Positions 10,520-22,302 are shown, counted from the first letter of the stretch. The stretch is DNA of 52,093 nucleotides from Dimargaris cristalligena (GCA_027576995.1 JANBQC010000143.1:1-52093); one strand, 5' to 3'. Notes: generated by a model from the sequence alone, not told the origin. Numbers and translations are program-made.

Positions 10520-12868
10520 ATGAGCTCCTCTTCGCACCGCTCTGACGAGCCCTTATCTAAGGAGCGGTCGCATCGCCTGGAGCCTGGGGAACGGAATAGC
10601 CCTCGTTCGCCCACCTCCAGCTCCCAGGCCCGCCGCTCCACCAGCCACACCCCTACTGAAGGTCGTTACCGCCACCCGCACACCTCCCCGCGATCCCCCT
10701 CCCGCCGTGACCCTTCGTCCGGCCCCGTCGGTGAGTATCCCCGTAAACACCGGCGGGACGATGGCGAATTCCACCGGGACCTCAAATCCCCCCACCATAC
10801 CCCACGCTACGACAATCGGGACACGCTCTCCAGTCCGCGCTCCCCGTCCTCATCCCATCCGCCCCGCTGGCCCAATGACCGCTCCCATAAGCGTTCCCGG
10901 GGTGAAGAGCCACCGGCCCGTTGGGAACGGAGATACGAACGCGACCCATCCCAAAGGGGGGCTCCCCATCCCATCTCCTCCCCAGACTGGGGCACCTCGA
11001 ATGGGCAAGGGCGGGACCGGCCACCTCCACCCCCACACTCCAATGGAGGGGGTGGTTCCCAGGGCCCCCGTAAAAATGGCCCGATTACGGGTCCGAAACC
11101 CCAGGAAGACGAGGAGGAGGAGGGCGAAATTACCGCGGAGAGCGAGGAAGAGGGACAAGTCGACGTTGAACCCCCTACGCAATCCCAACCACCTATTACA
11201 ATCACTTTGACCCTGAACCGGGCGAGCCTGGCTCCACCGCCACCTCCTGGAACTACCACTACTCCCTCGCCCCTTCCCACTCCCACCGACGTGCCTTCGA
11301 CCGCCGCCTCCGCTTCTTCCTCACCCATGGCCCCTCCGCCCCGCCCTTCCTCCGTTGGCCCTATCCTATCCCCCGTAGACCCAAGCGGCCCACCCCCTCC
11401 TACTACCACTTCTGCACGGGATGCTAGTGAAGAGGGCGAATGGGAGGAAGGTGAAGAAGGGGAGATTCTGGTCAGCCCAGGGCCAGCCACGACGGACCAA
11501 CCCGAATCCACTACCGAATTCTCCTCGCCTATCCGTTCCCCCGCCAAGCCAGCCAGCCCTGCTTCTCTTTCTACCCCTCTCGAACCCAAATTACCCAATG
11601 GGGTTCCCACGGCGTCCCTGGAGTCGAATGCCGGTACCCCGCCCCACGACGAATCGTCGAGTGTACTGGTCGCGTTTTCCGGATCTGTGGAGCAGCCCCC
11701 GCCTACTGTGGTCCCCCCTGTGGAAACTGGCTCCGGCTCCGACTCCTTGCAGCTCAGTCCAGACCACGTTTCCTCGCCACCAGCCACAGCGGAGCCCTCG
11801 TTGAAAATCGAATCTGAAACGACGACTCCTCCTCCTGCGCCCGAACCCCCTGTGGTGGACGCTCAAACACCACCCCCAACAGAGACATTGCCCTCCCAGC
11901 CCATTCCTTCCCCTACGGTGAAAACCGAAGCTCCCCCCCAGGCCAGCCCTTCTCCCAAGGAAGAGGCACCCGTGGTTCACTCCCCCTCGGCGGCTGCTTC
12001 TCCTTCACCCCCATTAGATTCCGCCCCGGTCGAGTCCCCTGAAGAAGTGGTGATGGCCGACGCTACAGCGAACCCTCGGAGCCCCTCTCCACCCCCGGCT
12101 CCTACAATGCCCCGAGTCCGCCCAGCCCTGGCCCTTCCCAAATTGGTTAAGCGACCCCCGCCCCCACCACCCGTCCTCAATATCAAGTCTCCTTTCCCCC
12201 GCCGGTCGGTGGCTACGGACTCGTTACCCTGCCTCGGTTACTACACCTACGAACCAGGGCACCTTTTACCCTGCTTTGCCGCCCATGACGACGGTGTATT
12301 CTATGTACGCGTGGCCGCCAAATATCTTGCCTGGACCAACCCTCAAGTTCAACGACGGGCCCTGTGGGGTACCGAGATATTCTCCGATGACTCGGACGTG
12401 GTCGCTATGGCTATCCACAGTGGCCTTGAACTCCCCGCCGACGGCCCTTGCAATTACGATGCTCTGATTGGCGTCCGGGTCTCACCACGCCTCATGCGCT
12501 ACCAAGGGTCCGAACGGGGTGGACTTCAGAGTAGGACTTGGGGGGATCACGACGGTATTAGCTGGCGGATTCATAGCCTCACCCCCCTCGCTATTACATC
12601 AACGCCAACGGCCGCACCCCACTACCCCCTGACCACCACTCAATCGACCCTCTACGCTACGTACATGAATGGTCGGGAAGGGGGCCGGAAACGGCAGAAA
12701 ACCCGCCTTCGCGAATACGCCGTTCACCGCTGCCGTACCCTGGGCGATATCAGTTTGCCCTATTCGGGTTACAAATACGACTGGATGCGGTCGCTCGACC
12801 CCGCGAATAAGTCCATCCGCTGTGACTTCCCTGAGGCGTACTCTGCTCCCAACCACCGGGCTACTTGA
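10520..12868 (+). CDS. RXT3: Rxt3-like subunit of the Rpd3L histone deacetylase complex
   Basis: This is a single exon of 782 residues. Residues 1 to about 565 are low complexity: Ser/Arg/Pro-rich at the start, then acidic and Pro/Thr-rich, so probably disordered. The C-terminal part (about 568-775) is the Rxt3 domain. It contains the block GHLLPCF, then RRALWGTEIFSDDSDVVAMA, then a His-Ser-Gly stretch and a final segment with YDWMRSLDP. In yeast, Rxt3 belongs to the large Rpd3L complex, which deacetylates histones at repressed promoters in the nucleus. The ATG at 10520 follows a pyrimidine-rich leader and is the first in frame. The N-terminus is much longer than in yeast Rxt3. Several AATAAA-like sites lie downstream near 13300. 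The acidic repeats EEGEITAESEEEGQ and EEGEWEEGEEGE are notable. Confidence 0.9.
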   Translation: MSSSSHRSDEPLSKERSHRLEPGERNSPRSPTSSSQARRSTSHTPTEGRYRHPHTSPRSPSRRDPSSGPVGEYPRKHRRDDGEFHRDLKSPHHTPRYDNRDTLSSPRSPSSSHPPRWPNDRSHKRSRGEEPPARWERRYERDPSQRGAPHPISSPDWGTSNGQGRDRPPPPPHSNGGGGSQGPRKNGPITGPKPQEDEEEEGEITAESEEEGQVDVEPPTQSQPPITITLTLNRASLAPPPPPGTTTTPSPLPTPTDVPSTAASASSSPMAPPPRPSSVGPILSPVDPSGPPPPTTTSARDASEEGEWEEGEEGEILVSPGPATTDQPESTTEFSSPIRSPAKPASPASLSTPLEPKLPNGVPTASLESNAGTPPHDESSSVLVAFSGSVEQPPPTVVPPVETGSGSDSLQLSPDHVSSPPATAEPSLKIESETTTPPPAPEPPVVDAQTPPPTETLPSQPIPSPTVKTEAPPQASPSPKEEAPVVHSPSAAASPSPPLDSAPVESPEEVVMADATANPRSPSPPPAPTMPRVRPALALPKLVKRPPPPPPVLNIKSPFPRRSVATDSLPCLGYYTYEPGHLLPCFAAHDDGVFYVRVAAKYLAWTNPQVQRRALWGTEIFSDDSDVVAMAIHSGLELPADGPCNYDALIGVRVSPRLMRYQGSERGGLQSRTWGDHDGISWRIHSLTPLAITSTPTAAPHYPLTTTQSTLYATYMNGREGGRKRQKTRLREYAVHRCRTLGDISLPYSGYKYDWMRSLDPANKSIRCDFPEAYSAPNHRAT

Positions 12869-14224
12869 CTCCCCCCCTCTCTTCCTATAGCCTAGCGGTT
12901 CTAACCCCCCGGCCCCATTTAAACCTACTTCCCTTGGCTGGCTCTCGTATTCCGGCTCTTATATCGATTTCAGCTCACCGGTTGAACAATGGCTAAAAAA
13001 TATAGAACCGGGACTTTCGGGTCCCCCTAATTTACCAGTTAGCCACTTGCTTGTTTTGTCTAGATATTGTTGTTGCTGTTGTTTTTCGTTTCTACCTTCC
13101 CATGAAACCACACGAAATATATATCCTGATACTATACTTTTTATTATGTTTGACCTTTATTTTATGGCTGTAGTATTGACGACCTGCCTAGTCTCCTAAC
13201 CCTCATCAAACTAACTCCATACACTATCCCATGCTTTCTTTGGCATGTATGATTTAGCGCTGTAATTGTCGTATTTAATGTACAATGTTTTATAAAATAA
13301 AATAAACGATGTTCCTACTGTGTTTCTGAATGGCGAAGCTATTATGGGCTATGGGAGGGGGGCGTATGCAATGATGGTATAGGTGTGGACCATTCCATTA
13401 TCCCAATACCTTCCTGTTCTCCCGGCCGAATTATGTTTACTATTAATTTGGCCTCCCAACATCAATAAAGCATAGTTGGCCACGATGCTTTGTAGTTAAA
13501 TTGGAGAGTTCCTTATCTACTACGAGAGTTCTCTGGTTAACGGCAACGTATCAGTGGAAATGCCCTTTAAGCGTTAACATTGGAAGGTGCTATGGCATGG
13601 TGCGTATTTCAGATAAAAATGCCACAGTTTTTGTAAAACGTTGGCTTTTCTTAATACTAAATATGATTAAGATGATAGTAGGAGTGGGTGGAGGCGTACT
13701 GATTGTTTGCCTGATATGGCTCAACCATAGGCCCACCTTCAACTCACAAAATTTCCAAACCTCCACAATAGTCTCCTGGACTCCCACAATGGTTAGAATG
13801 GTAAATGAAATGTGGAAGGTAAAGAAATAAAAACGCTCGATAAATAGCCATACTTTTGTCAAAAACTCTATGTTGCTACATTAACCACTAGGCTCATAAT
13901 AAATCTTTACAAACTACATTAATTACCATTACCTATTGTACTATTCCTTACACAAGGCCCATTCTTAACGTGTGTTATGTCAAGATGTGGACAAGCCAAC
14001 AAGCTATTCTATATAAACGATGGTTATTAGTGCACTTGTAACTGGGCAATATTTGCGGTATAAATCGACCCCATTTTTCCTGTTCCTCTACACACAAAAC
14101 CGCAACACTCCCAACTCAACACTAAGCCCGGCTTATTGCATTGTGAAACCTTCATTTTAAATACCGACCCACCCATTTTTCAGACTATTTGTATATACCT
14201 CCGCCTATTTAAAATTCTTCAACG
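12869..14224. other. intergenic stretch between RXT3 and an LRR protein
   Basis: The left part is a T-rich 3' flank with AATAAA-like motifs near 13300. An open frame of 109 codons at 13501-13830 (+) overlaps one of 90 codons on the other strand; neither shows family features. The right end holds the promoter described separately. Confidence 0.4.
14010..14017 (+). promoter_or_regulatory. TATA box candidate
   Basis: TATATAAA lies about 210 bp upstream of the ATG of the downstream LRR/F-box-like gene. The distance is compatible with a fungal core promoter, but there is no other support. Confidence 0.35.
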
Positions 14225-15646
14225 ATGAGTTCCGATACACCCGACTCCCCCCTACCCCTAAGCTCAAATGAAACTATTCCAGAAGCTACGCGCCATCCGA
14301 ATCCATTATATAAGCTGCTCCACCCAGGCATCGGTCATATTGGTCGTCGTATCACGGGCTACCTAGGTAGTGAAGGCCAAATGAACGCGACCATCGCCTC
14401 CCGCTTTCTGCAGGACTTAGTCAAGCCCCACATCCCCAATCTAAATGTCATCAAAGAAAGCAAGAAAGAGGAGGATGCTGCCCATTACTTTTGCCGGTTA
14501 CTGATAAAAAACTATCAATCCAAGCAGTACATAGGCTTATCTGATATAGCCGGAGGTAAATTGATGTCTTTGGCAGAGGGTCGGAATTCCCTGGATGAGG
14601 TAGAATGGCTGGCGCAAGTACATTTCGAAGTAAATGACCTGACCAATTGGCTGCATCTGGCCAGTTGTTTAGAAGGCCGCGCCCACCGTCAGCTCAAGAA
14701 ATTATCCATAGGATTCCAGCAACTGGGGTCTCACCCGATGAGCCAGTCCTACGCAGACTGTTTTCAACTAAAACTACCCACTCCACTCCGTTCCCTGTTT
14801 AGCCGGGTACGGCGGTTTGAGCTCTACTCTAGGTCCGGTTCCATTGCGACCCCAACCATCAGTCAAGTTCTAGACTCCCTCACAGATCTCCGTGAATTGG
14901 TTCTGGATTTACCCGGTATGGATGACCACCTGTATAAGATACTGGCCGACCAATACCGACACTTGACCCAACTGTCGTTTGGTAGTCGGGTGTGCAACAT
15001 CAGTCTGCTATTCCCCCCCCAAAAAAGAACTTTTGTCAATTTGGTGGGCCTTAGTCTGAATATTGGCCATGAATGGCATCATTACCGCCACCTTGGTGAC
15101 ATCCTCTCCAGTGACCTTCCAATGTTGCGGGATTTGGACTTGAGCTTTGTTGCTCTTGATGATGACTTTGATGACCTATATTTTTTCCCCGACGAAAAAT
15201 TTCATGCATTATGTGACTTCTTTAATCAGACCTGGGACCGGCTACGATCACTAGCCCTCCGTGCCTGCCCATTTGCCTATTTTGCCAACCCCCCGTCGAA
15301 GCACTGTTACCCCAATCTCCGCGAGGTTACCTTTCAAGACTGCGAAGACTTTTGGTTTATCTGCTCGAAGTTTATCAACGAGTGTCCCAATATCAGGTCA
15401 TTCCGGGTAACCGGTGTTGCGATTAAGATGCTGAAGGACCTTTATAAGTTGAAGTTTTGTAGTGATACCATAAACTTATTTGAATTTAGTCCTTCCGATT
15501 GTGTTTGGGATGATTATATAACCATCATGGACCGGTTCCCCAATCTTCGGGAGCTTCGGGTTGGCTACGGAAGCGAATGTGATTTCGAACAACTTGTAGA
15601 AATGTTCCCCAGAATCCAATTTAATGGGCCAATTCTACGCTATTGA
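14225..15646 (+). CDS. F-box/LRR-like protein, lineage-specific
   Basis: This is a single exon of 473 residues. The N-terminal 60 residues could be a diverged F-box-like helix region. From about residue 120 the protein shows irregular leucine-rich repeats, for example LTDLRELVLDLPGM, LPMLRDLDLSF, RLRSLALRACPF and FPNLRELRVGYG, each spaced by variable loops. Such proteins usually act as substrate receptors of SCF ubiquitin ligases, but I see no clear F-box consensus, so the role is inferred. A TATA box lies about 210 bp upstream, and the start sits in CAACGATGAG. A second protein of similar design lies at 41146-42378; the two are not close in sequence. Confidence 0.75.
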   Translation: MSSDTPDSPLPLSSNETIPEATRHPNPLYKLLHPGIGHIGRRITGYLGSEGQMNATIASRFLQDLVKPHIPNLNVIKESKKEEDAAHYFCRLLIKNYQSKQYIGLSDIAGGKLMSLAEGRNSLDEVEWLAQVHFEVNDLTNWLHLASCLEGRAHRQLKKLSIGFQQLGSHPMSQSYADCFQLKLPTPLRSLFSRVRRFELYSRSGSIATPTISQVLDSLTDLRELVLDLPGMDDHLYKILADQYRHLTQLSFGSRVCNISLLFPPQKRTFVNLVGLSLNIGHEWHHYRHLGDILSSDLPMLRDLDLSFVALDDDFDDLYFFPDEKFHALCDFFNQTWDRLRSLALRACPFAYFANPPSKHCYPNLREVTFQDCEDFWFICSKFINECPNIRSFRVTGVAIKMLKDLYKLKFCSDTINLFEFSPSDCVWDDYITIMDRFPNLRELRVGYGSECDFEQLVEMFPRIQFNGPILRY

Positions 15647-16989
15647 ATAGCGGCGCATCGAATTGTTTAGTGATCGGGGTTAAGATATCACCGTGCTTCA
15701 TTTTCGGCGGTGTTTATTTTGCACATTATTATTATTATGATTAAAATTATATAGACATCTCTCCCGTTTAAAGCTCGTATTTTTAGCCTTAGCATCGCAT
15801 GATCTAATAGTCCAAGGCTCAGAGCCGATTGGGAGCGAAGGGCGGACGGAGAAGTATACTTGGGAGTCAGGAAACTGTACAGTAGTATTAGAACCTCCCC
15901 GCGTATCGTTTAGTCTATCCGCAACTGGTTAATAGTTCTTTTTTAAAAAAGAATAATCAGCCGGTGTGGATAGCTCCAGCAACTATTGTTTCTGTAGGTG
16001 AAAAATGGTCAAGAAAGGCATACACCAACAATAAAAATGGGTGTGTTTTTCTTCGGCAAGAAATCGCTTTGTAGTTGGCAATCGACACTGGGCACATGCA
16101 GAATAAAGTAATTGTTAGGTTGACCCACACCGAGGACATATATTCTGAAGGACATTAATATTAACACCGCAAAGAGCGCGGTACAGAATGAGTCATGGAA
16201 AGAGTGAATGTATATAATAAATAGGGAGTTAACTAGATCCAGTGGATCTGAATAAACAAGTATTTAATTGGGGGATCAATGGTGGATATAGGCTTAGCAT
16301 TATATAACCGAATGTCTAGTAGCGTCGGATTTGGGCTGGGGCGAATGCTATGCTAAAAGGCACCACTATAATAAATGACCGGGATATTGGATATTAAATA
16401 GTTGAATAGGGAATCCAACTATTGAATAGGTGAACGAGGAAGGTGGGAGGGTGAGAAGTCCGAAGGGAATGCAATGCCTTCAGTTATTCATTTATCGACC
16501 TTCATGTAGGTTTAATTCGCTGTCGGCGATGTTACTGCTTTAGTCTGTAGTGCGTTAGAGGTCCGGCTATTACAACGGCGCCAATCCGAACTAGTGTTGG
16601 GCCGCCAGTTAAGTAACAGGGCTCTTCGGGATATAAGTTAACCACCGTCTTTATAAAGTGCTGAAAGGGTTTTCCTGCTGCTTTTCAAGAAATGCCAATT
16701 ATAGCGAAGCAGGTTATGTGGTGGCATCAGTCGGGTTGTTAAGGGGGTATGTGAAACAGTGTTCTAACCCAGTACCACGCAAGACGAGAGTGGAGAGAAG
16801 CGGTTTCACTATGGTAACTCCAATGCCGTTCCCCTGCTCGCATGAGCCAAGCTGCCTGAACCCCGAAACTACCTGTTAAGTTCTAGGACTGGAGGGCTAA
16901 GCCCCGCCACGCTTTCCTCTGCTTCTCTCCAAAATACTCTCATTTATACCTCCATAGCTTATTCGCATTTGACTCGTTTCGCGATACCA
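15647..16989. other. gene-poor stretch upstream of the NAD(P)HX epimerase gene
   Basis: I find no supported gene. A 73-codon frame at 16658-16879 has no family features. A small inverted repeat AATAGTTG/CAACTATT (16397-16404 and 16416-16423) overlaps a direct repeat of TTGAATAGG. Confidence 0.4.
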
Positions 16990-19437
16990 ATGGCCCTCAA
17001 GGTAAGTGGCCTACTGACCCGAAGCCCACCTGTCGGCATTCTCCCCCTTCACCTCCCAGGAAAGCCCGGTGGCAGCTAAGACCCAATGAACTCACGCATA
17101 CTCTTTTATCCGACTCGAAACATTATGAAAAACACCCTAGCTTCTGACTCAGAAAATTGCGCAGGAGGTGGACATGGAACTCATGTCCCCTGCTGGTGGC
17201 TTCGTAGTTGAACAGCTCATGGAACTGGGTAAGTTGTCGGGGTATATATAACCTATTGTGGTTCTTGGGCCTGCGTTGTACTACTCTTGCGCCCGTGGAC
17301 CATCTCTCTGTCGATTCACTGTAGACCGATTGGCTTGGTTCGATACGCAGCCTATTCCCCTAGACCTAACTCGTCACTTGATCTACCTCAATCCAACCCA
17401 CCCCCCTCTCTCCCCTCTGAAGCTGGCTTCAGCGTTGCCCAAGCGGTTACCAAGGAATACCCCTCCACTAAATATAGGCAGGTTCTAGTATGTTGCGGCC
17501 CCGGAAATAACGGCGGTGATGGTAAGTGGGCCTATTGTATAACCAATTCCAATTAGCTGTAGTGACCACGGCCATCGAACAATGAAGTGGGATTGAAGTA
17601 ATCCGATGTGGTGCGCGCCAATGCCAATTAATAAATGGTCTCTAATGCATACGGCCATTCCACTAGTAATTATCCATTTATATTTTTTGCATTCTCTGTA
17701 GGACTCGTGGCTGCTCGCCATTTAAGCCACTTCGGTTACCAACCGAGTATCTATTACCCCAAAAGACCTAACAAGGAACTGTATAATGTAGGTACTCCAA
17801 ATCCACCCAATATCGTATTATGGAAGCCACTGTATAAGCAACTAGGGGTGCGTTTTGAATGCTGCGCTGGGTCTGCACAAAATGTAACGGTAGAAGACTG
17901 CATCACGATGTGTGTTAAATAGTTAGTAAGCGCCTAATAGGTTATACCCTTACCTATTACCCTACGGTACTGTACATTTTTGAAATTTTCGGGGCCCGTC
18001 TCTCTATCCAGAATTTAGTCAAGCAATGTGAAAACCTGCGACTCCCCTTCGTTGAGATCGATTCCGTCCGCTCAGTCCAATACAGTCTGATTATAGACGC
18101 CCTATTCGGTAAGTTAATTTACACGAGTGACGCCAATCCACAATCAATCGGCGGGCTTCTTAGCTCAATAAATTTACGAGTTTGCACTACCACTCACATC
18201 TATTACACTCAAAATTCTGACTATCGCTAACACTGGTACTTCTGGCTATTTCCACCAATTTTACCGACTGTAGGGTTTAGTTTTCATGGCAACGTTCGAG
18301 CACCCTTCACCGATATAATGAAGGTACTATGTACACTTGCGTGTGGCATAGGGCTCGGTGGCATCCTCTTGTGAACTATACTGATCCTATCTCTACCTGT
18401 TTGGGATAGCATTGGGCACTATTGACTCTAGCCTGGCTTTGGCTAATGGTCATCCTTGACCCACACAGCCTGATTTTATCCAAAGCCAACTGATCCACTT
18501 TTACATTCACTACATTCTAATCATCTTCGCCCTGTAACTATTCCAAAACATTTTCCAGATCCTGGCTGAAGCTAAGGCGCCCATCGTGGCCGGTAAGTAA
18601 CACTCCTCAGCAATAGTGGGGGCTGGATCACAATAAATCAGTGCCCATTATTTGGTTTATGCCTTATGTTTTTTTTTTGGAATACATTCGCCGGCTAACG
18701 TGATTATATTTACCATATCCATACCCCCAATTGTCCACCGAAGTCGATATTCCCTCTGGTTGGGATGTCGAACAAGGTAAGTCCGATGGTGGGTTCGCTC
18801 GCTTTCGTGGCTAATAACTAGCCGCAATACATTACATATAATTTGAAACCTAGATTGCAAAAATCCAGTCGTCTGTTCAATCACATTAACTAACCAGCTC
18901 CATTGATTATATATTTTGTGACATCTGTTCATTAATGATGTACTACAGGCGACATTCATAAGACTGGCATTCAACCCGACATGCTGGTTTCGCTGACTGC
19001 CCCCAAATTGGCTGCCCAATCATTCCAGGGCCGCTTTCACTATCTGGGCGGACGATTCGTTACCCCGTAAGTGCTATTATTCTATCAATTTTTGGTTTAA
19101 TGCTTTTTACCTGTATAGAATTCACCTCCCTTCAATGGAGGCTCACCTGGTCAGGCCGTGCTCCTTGAATTAGTACGGTATCAGAATCCCCTTAGCGCTA
19201 TTACCGTGTCCGTTTATGTAATATTCTAACCGATTCCTCATAGTTATAACCCTACATCCCCAACTATTCCTCTATAGCGACTTTGACCGTAAATACCAGC
19301 TCAACCTTCCCCCTTATCCTGGAACGGACCAGTGCGTGCGACTCACCTGTATGGCAGCAGGGCTTGGCAGTACGCCATCAGTATTGGTCAGGGGCCTACC
19401 TGTCCCTATTACCCTCCCGCCTCCAGGTCACAATTGA
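16990..19437 (+). CDS. NNR1: NAD(P)H-hydrate epimerase (YjeF_N family), ten exons
   Basis: Exons: 16990-17001, 17165-17228, 17423-17521, 17702-17787, 18012-18108, 18274-18323, 18559-18592, 18744-18776, 18949-19066 and 19278-19437. They join in phase to 250 residues. The enzyme interconverts R- and S-epimers of damaged NAD(P)H hydrates so that the S-specific dehydratase can repair them. Diagnostic blocks are [20 protein letters not shown], the glycine loop GPGNNGGDG at 51-59, [22 protein letters not shown] and YLGGRFVTP near the end. The family end is read as [17 protein letters not shown], after which about 30 residues of unmatched tail follow; a missed last intron could explain them. There is no mitochondrial targeting peptide, so the product is probably cytosolic. 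Nine introns in a 250-residue protein, with exons as short as 12, 33 and 34 nt, is striking. Confidence 0.92.
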
Positions 19438-20184
19438 CCCTTTCAAGGGAAGAGCTATTCTAAATTAAGACTTACCCATTGCCATTGTAGAACTGCATAC
19501 GAATATATAGACCGGCGAAGGATAAAGTTAAACTGTAGGCAAGGGGCTTGGTAGGTGAGTTGTTTATTGAGTGCAGTGTAATGAATGATAAACAGCTATA
19601 TATAGAATAGCAAATATACGGTGGATAATATGAATACAAAATTATTAAATCAAAAGCAATTCGAAGATTCATAAAAATATAACAACCCATCTAGGGTAAA
19701 TCAGATTCGGTCAAGTTTAAAAGAAAGGGCTTCTCAGCGAAGCTGGTCATAGTATATATTCGTCTGGTCTAGGGGGTAAAACTACCACCATGTGTGACAC
19801 CAACGTGATAAACCGATGACCTATTAAGGCCACGGTAACTCCACCCTGCTTACAAAGCCAGCACCTCCAGTCCTATACAGTAAGAACTGGGCCAGTGCTG
19901 ATGAATAGTGGATTTGATAGTCGCTAAGTTGAATAGGATGTTCCCCCGTAGTAGTGGGAAAGCAATCAATGGCTGTTCCCGAAGTGGGTAAATGGTACAG
20001 CTGGAGAAAATCCACAGGAGTGTAGCACAGAGCAAAGGTGGGCAACGATAAATATAAGACTGGCGATTATATCCACAAAAATGCGGGAATATTATAGGAA
20101 AACGCTATAGAAATTGGATATGACAGGCATAACTTAACCCAAGGCCCCGTTGTTCCCACCTCCCGCCTGAGCAATCTACGAGGC
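19438..20184. other. convergent intergenic stretch
   Basis: This lies between the 3' ends of the epimerase gene (+) and the ankyrin gene (-). I see no supported gene; overlapping minus-strand frames near 19824-20045 lack family features. Confidence 0.4.
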
Positions 20185-20661
20185 TTAGTAGAGATGTTGA
20201 GGCATGATGCAGTGGGCGGAGAGACTGGTCGAAGTTCTTTGCCGTTTTAGTTTCTCGGCTTGGAGAATTTCAAGGCTCTGACTGAACTCCTTCTCACGAG
20301 CGTGCTGGAGGGCCGATTTGCCGAATCCGTCCAGAGCGTCAATATTGACGTGGGGATCCACTAGGAGCTGGAGAAGCCCCCCGGGATTGCGAATGGCCCA
20401 AAAAAGCGGGGACACCCCGTCGATGGTGTAGTTGACGTCAGCTCCCGCGCCCATGAGGAGTTGGGCACACTCGACGTGGCCCAGCGAGACGGCCAACATG
20501 AGGGAGTTGAAACAGCCGTGGCTGTCGCGGATTATGGGGTTGTTGAGAAGGGGACAGTTGGCCGGGTCGGCCAGGACGGTCCGCAGGCCTCGGACGTCGT
20601 TGGCCATGACCGTGAAGTAAAATGCAAACAGTATTTGCTCGTTTCGCATGGCGGACGGCAT
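20185..20661 (-). CDS. small ankyrin-repeat protein
   Basis: This is a single exon of 158 residues. After an N-terminal helical region come about three ankyrin units: one around NSLMLAVSLGHVECAQLLMGAGADVN, one around GVSPLFWAIRNPGGLLQLLVDPHVNID, and a third with GFGKSALQHAREKEFSQSLEIL. The last is followed by a short Ser/Thr tail. Ankyrin repeats mediate protein binding, so no reaction can be assigned. The ATG at 20661 (MPSAMRNEQ) is the first in frame. The C/G-rich codon use contrasts with the AT-rich flanks, which supports a real gene. The gene stands alone and its partner is unknown. Confidence 0.8.
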   Translation of the reverse strand: MPSAMRNEQILFAFYFTVMANDVRGLRTVLADPANCPLLNNPIIRDSHGCFNSLMLAVSLGHVECAQLLMGAGADVNYTIDGVSPLFWAIRNPGGLLQLLVDPHVNIDALDGFGKSALQHAREKEFSQSLEILQAEKLKRQRTSTSLSAHCIMPQHLY

Positions 20662-21525
20662 GTACTTTCAACTGGGAAGTCTTGGGTGTAGTCTGGGTAG
20701 GTATATGTGGGTAGCAGGTATAGAAAGGTGTATTGTGGGTGGACTAAAGCTGGTTACATAAAAAGAGTGGCTAGGAATTGGATAAAAAATCAATCACTCG
20801 GAACCATTGCTGATTTCACGACAATAAGATAAATAGTGAAAATGTTAAGAACTAAAAAATAAGCTCATAACTAGAATATTAGAACTAATATGTGGAAGGG
20901 CCGTTACATAGGTCTTCTAAATTGCGAGACAGCTAAATACGAGGCAAGTGACGGTGTAGTATAGTTGAAGGGGCGAGTCGGTGGGTAGCAGAGTTTCACA
21001 GAAAAAGGGCTAATTAAAAGGCCCCGAACCACTGTAGCGACGGAACAGTATTTGATCAGCGGGAAGGGTCCCCGACTGGGTCGTAGTGGTACGGGCGCCA
21101 TGACCCTTTATTACATTTATCACTGGTCAAAATACCAAGCCAGGGCATAAACTGAGTAAAGTTGGCCGGTTGGTGGATACTTACAGCGGGATGGACACAA
21201 TCTGGAAATGTGGGTGGATACGAAGGGATACTTTGACTAGTTGGGATGCTCTGGAAAAAGAACTGTAATGGTCTAGAACAGGGTATGAACGTCCTTATAT
21301 AGCCGTAATAAAGGTAAACATGCTAGTATGCCGTTGGGTAGGTGGGCGCCATTTATAGTTAAAGGAACAAGTCTGAATTATCGGTCCAGTAGGGCGAGTG
21401 ACCCTCCCAATGCAGCGTCCCTTCCATCACTTGATGGACAAGTAGAAAAGCGAAGATAAATAGAAGCGGAGGAGAGCACATGGTTGTGATACTGAAGGAT
21501 GTGGCCGAGAGTGGGGCCATTTTAG
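20662..21525. other. gene-poor stretch
   Basis: This is the upstream side of the ankyrin gene. I see no supported gene or repeat. If the exon chain at 21526-22302 is real, its first exon should lie here, but I could not identify it. Confidence 0.35.
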
Positions 21526-22302
21526 GGACATGGCGCAAACCATCGGAATTACCGCTTGGCCCTTATATTGCAGTACCTGCATGGAAACACCGTTTATTTA
21601 GGCCGGGAAGGGGTATGTGCTGGCACCTGTGGCCCGAGAAAAGGGCTGTCCAACTACCAGTAATAGCACATGGGGGTGGAATGTGACGAGGGCTTCGGTC
21701 GAAAAGTCGGATACCATTAGCCTAGGTAGTTTGTTAGACCTATGGGCTTCACGGATAATATAATGCGAAGACCTAGTTATGAAGATTCCGGGGCATAGTC
21801 TATGGTTCTGACCAAGCTGCTAAAGACCGGGAAAGTGGGCCCATTTCGACGGTAGTGATGGACGTTGGACACAACCCCCTCAGGTGACTTCCAAATGACA
21901 ATGGTCAGTGGGATTGTGGGGGGGGAGTGGCGAAGGATATGGAAAGGGATCATTAATCAAATTAGACTGTACAACAACAGTGGCAATAAATATATTTTAT
22001 CTTTCGCAGGTTTTGGCTAAGGGGGGGGGGGCTACAAAGCCACTGCCACCCAAATGTCTGGGCTATGATAGGCTAAAAGCTGACATAAGAACAGGTGAGT
22101 CAACACCGATGCCTTCTCTAGGCTGAATGTAGGTATGAAATAGAAGACATGGTAGTCGAACCCTCGATTTCTGTCTACACATTGATCAGATCATGTGGAT
22201 GGGCATTTCATCACCAGCCTGAACTATTTTAAAGTGGGCTACACCAATCCAGTCCAGCCATCCCTAGTATTGCACTGTTTTGTGGACGAAATTGATAAAT
22301 GA
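21526..22302 (+). other. candidate three-exon gene of unknown function (5' end not found)
   Basis: Three blocks join in phase: 21526-21612 (after TTTTAG, before GTATGT), 22010-22094 (after TTTCGCAG, before GTGAGT) and 22190-22302 (after GATCAG, ending in TGA). The joined 94-residue tail has ordinary composition: the first block includes NYRLALILQYLHGNTVYLG and the last SLNYFKVGYTNPVQPSLVLH. The middle block contains a run of 11 G (22021-22031) coding for Gly. Introns would be 397 and 95 nt, the second shorter than any in the well-supported genes here. I recognise no family. It could also be a chance chain, since short open blocks are common. Confidence 0.3.

Noticed and set aside
10553..12186. 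Several long frames on the minus strand and other plus frames inside RXT3
   Set aside because: They are shadows of a GC-rich, Pro/Ser-coding exon; no family features.
22147..22175. GGTTCGAC-type B-box on the minus strand, tRNA suspected
   Set aside because: The flanking bases cannot form a T-arm stem and no acceptor or anticodon arm is found.
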